From JBALVT01 sp047612385 (GTDB lineage: Bacteria; Pseudomonadota; Gammaproteobacteria; Pseudomonadales; Halieaceae): a stretch of DNA of 13,710 bases. Both the position numbers and the translations under genes were made by a program. Numbering within the stretch: the stretch's first letter is position 1; every line of letters starts with the position of its first letter. The stretch is from positions 1 through 13,710 of the forward strand of contig JBLGAR010000122.1 of NCBI GenBank assembly GCA_047612385.1, in the 5' to 3' direction. Below, piece after piece: positions 12,523-13,710 of this stretch. Below the pieces are notes generated by a model. It saw only the letters and a list, made by a program, of their open reading frames with translations, had not been told where the DNA came from and did not search any database.

Positions 12523-13710
12523 CAGCCTCAAACTCGAAAGTCGCGAGCGCGAGTGCGAATATCACAGCGTTTGACGCGGAACGCGTGCGAGCAGACTTTC
12601 CCATCTTGCAGCAGCAGGTGAATGGCCACCGCCTTGTCTACCTGGACAACGCAGCAACAACTCAAAAGCCAAACGCGGTAATCGATGCCATCAGTAACTA
12701 CTACCGCTGCGACAATTCAAACGTACACCGCGGCGCCCATGCACTGAGCGATCGCGCTACTGCGCAATTTGAAGCGGCGCGGGAAGCCACTGCCGAATTT
12801 ATCAACAGCCCCGAGTCCTGCCAGGTCATCTGGGTACGCGGTGTCACCGAGGGCATTAATCTGGTCGCCAATAGCTGGGGACGTACACATCTCAAGGCCG
12901 GCGATAAAGTGTTGGTGTCATGGCTGGAACATCACTCCGCTATCGTGCCGTGGCAAATGGTGTGTGCCGAGCGCGGTGCCCAAGTTGTCCCTATACCGGT
13001 ACTAGACAGCGGCGACATCGACCTGGACGCCCTGGATGAACTGCTAGACGAACGCGTCAAAATGGTCATGGTTAACCATGTTTCCAACGCCTTGGGCACG
13101 GTAAACCCGGTGGCTGAGATCATTCGAAAAGCCCACGCGGTCGGCGCTAAAGTCTTGATCGACGGTGCCCAGTCAATCGCTCACTACCGCGTTGATGTAC
13201 GAGCGCTGGACTGTGACTTTTATACCTTCTCGGGTCACAAACTTTTCGGCCCGACAGGAATCGGCGTACTGTGGGGCAAAAAGGACTTACTTGATGCAAT
13301 GCCACCCTTCCTCGGTGGGGGCGAAATGATCGACACCGTCAGTTTTAGCGGCACAACATTTAATGTTCTACCCTTTAAATTTGAAGCTGGTACCCCAAAT
13401 ATAGCCGGGGTCATCGGTTTGGCGGCAGCGATAAAGTACCTGAAAGGGCTAGACCGTGACGCCGCCGAAGCCCATGAGGTTATGTTGCTGGACTACACCC
13501 TTGAGTCAGCGAAAGACATAGAAGGTTTGCGCAGGATTGGCGCACCGAGGCACGCTGCTGGAATTTTCAGTTTCCTGCTTGAGGGCACTCATCCGTCTGA
13601 TCTGGGCATGCTGCTGGACCAACAGGGAATTGCCGTACGCACGGGCCACCACTGCACACAACCTTTGATGGCTCGCTTTGGAGTGCCGGGAACCGCCCGT
13701 GCCTCCTACA
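12519..13710 (+). CDS. sufS: SufS, cysteine desulfurase (3' end cut by window edge)
   Basis: 397 codons of a PLP-dependent class V aminotransferase-fold enzyme that removes sulfur from L-cysteine as a persulfide for the SufBCD scaffold. Visible: YLDNAATTQKP (41-51), NVHRGAHALS (68-77), EHHS with the PLP-stacking His138, DGAQS (215-219; Asp215, Gln218), SGHKLFGPTG with Schiff-base Lys241 and RTGHHCTQPLM with the persulfide Cys379. With an offset of 15 these match E. coli Lys226 and Cys364. It has the group II features: the GGGEMI loop (267-271) and a short active-site loop. The frame is open at the window end, in 'GTARASY', so only about 10-20 residues should be missing. The N-terminus has a serine/alanine-rich stretch of about 15 residues before the family's usual start. 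ATG at 12519 overlaps the sufD stop by 4 nt. Its usual partner SufE or SufU is not in the window. Confidence 0.96.
   Translation, partial: MTASNSKVASASANITAFDAERVRADFPILQQQVNGHRLVYLDNAATTQKPNAVIDAISNYYRCDNSNVHRGAHALSDRATAQFEAAREATAEFINSPESCQVIWVRGVTEGINLVANSWGRTHLKAGDKVLVSWLEHHSAIVPWQMVCAERGAQVVPIPVLDSGDIDLDALDELLDERVKMVMVNHVSNALGTVNPVAEIIRKAHAVGAKVLIDGAQSIAHYRVDVRALDCDFYTFSGHKLFGPTGIGVLWGKKDLLDAMPPFLGGGEMIDTVSFSGTTFNVLPFKFEAGTPNIAGVIGLAAAIKYLKGLDRDAAEAHEVMLLDYTLESAKDIEGLRRIGAPRHAAGIFSFLLEGTHPSDLGMLLDQQGIAVRTGHHCTQPLMARFGVPGTARASY

Overview
The window looks like a chromosomal segment of a gammaproteobacterium, quite possibly a marine, heterotrophic Cellvibrionales/Halieaceae-type organism. 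This rests on the iscR-sufB-sufC-sufD-sufS order, an IscR whose cluster ligands fall at exactly the Escherichia coli residue numbers, a PQQ quinohemoprotein alcohol dehydrogenase next to an acyl-CoA synthetase, and moderate GC content. The placement is inference; no rRNA, tRNA, IS element, CRISPR array or phage gene was seen.

Left part (1-3732). The N-terminus of a probable acyl-CoA synthetase runs leftwards off the window. Diverging from it is a periplasmic quinohemoprotein alcohol dehydrogenase (448-2616), whose 3' end forms a perfect 15-bp hairpin. Facing it is a DUF21-CBS (CorB/CNNM-like) membrane protein on the minus strand. A 417-bp gap follows, holding a start-less but protein-like cysteine-rich open frame on the minus strand and a perfect 15-bp palindrome that could be an operator.

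Middle part (4150-8345). Four tightly coupled plus-strand genes form the most interesting unit: a stand-alone cytoplasmic C39-like cysteine peptidase, a RimK-type ATP-grasp ligase with a long RLAN-like N-terminal domain, a GCS2-type glutamate-cysteine-ligase homologue, and an N-formylglutamate-amidohydrolase-like enzyme. Two different carboxylate-amine ligases plus two amide-cleaving enzymes in one operon suggest synthesis and trimming of an unknown glutamyl or peptide-like metabolite, or modification of a peptide. Related gene neighbourhoods have, to my recollection, been predicted by comparative genomics, but I know of no established product.

Right part (8346-13710). A near-canonical IscR type 1 operator sits on the promoter of iscR, followed by sufB, sufC, sufD and the start of sufS, all tightly spaced. 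This is the SUF iron-sulfur cluster assembly operon: SufS supplies sulfur from cysteine, the SufBCD scaffold with the SufC ATPase builds the cluster, and IscR senses cluster status and feeds back on the promoter. sufS is cut by the window edge only a few residues before its expected end. No clear terminator separates the ligase cassette from iscR, so read-through into the suf operon is possible.
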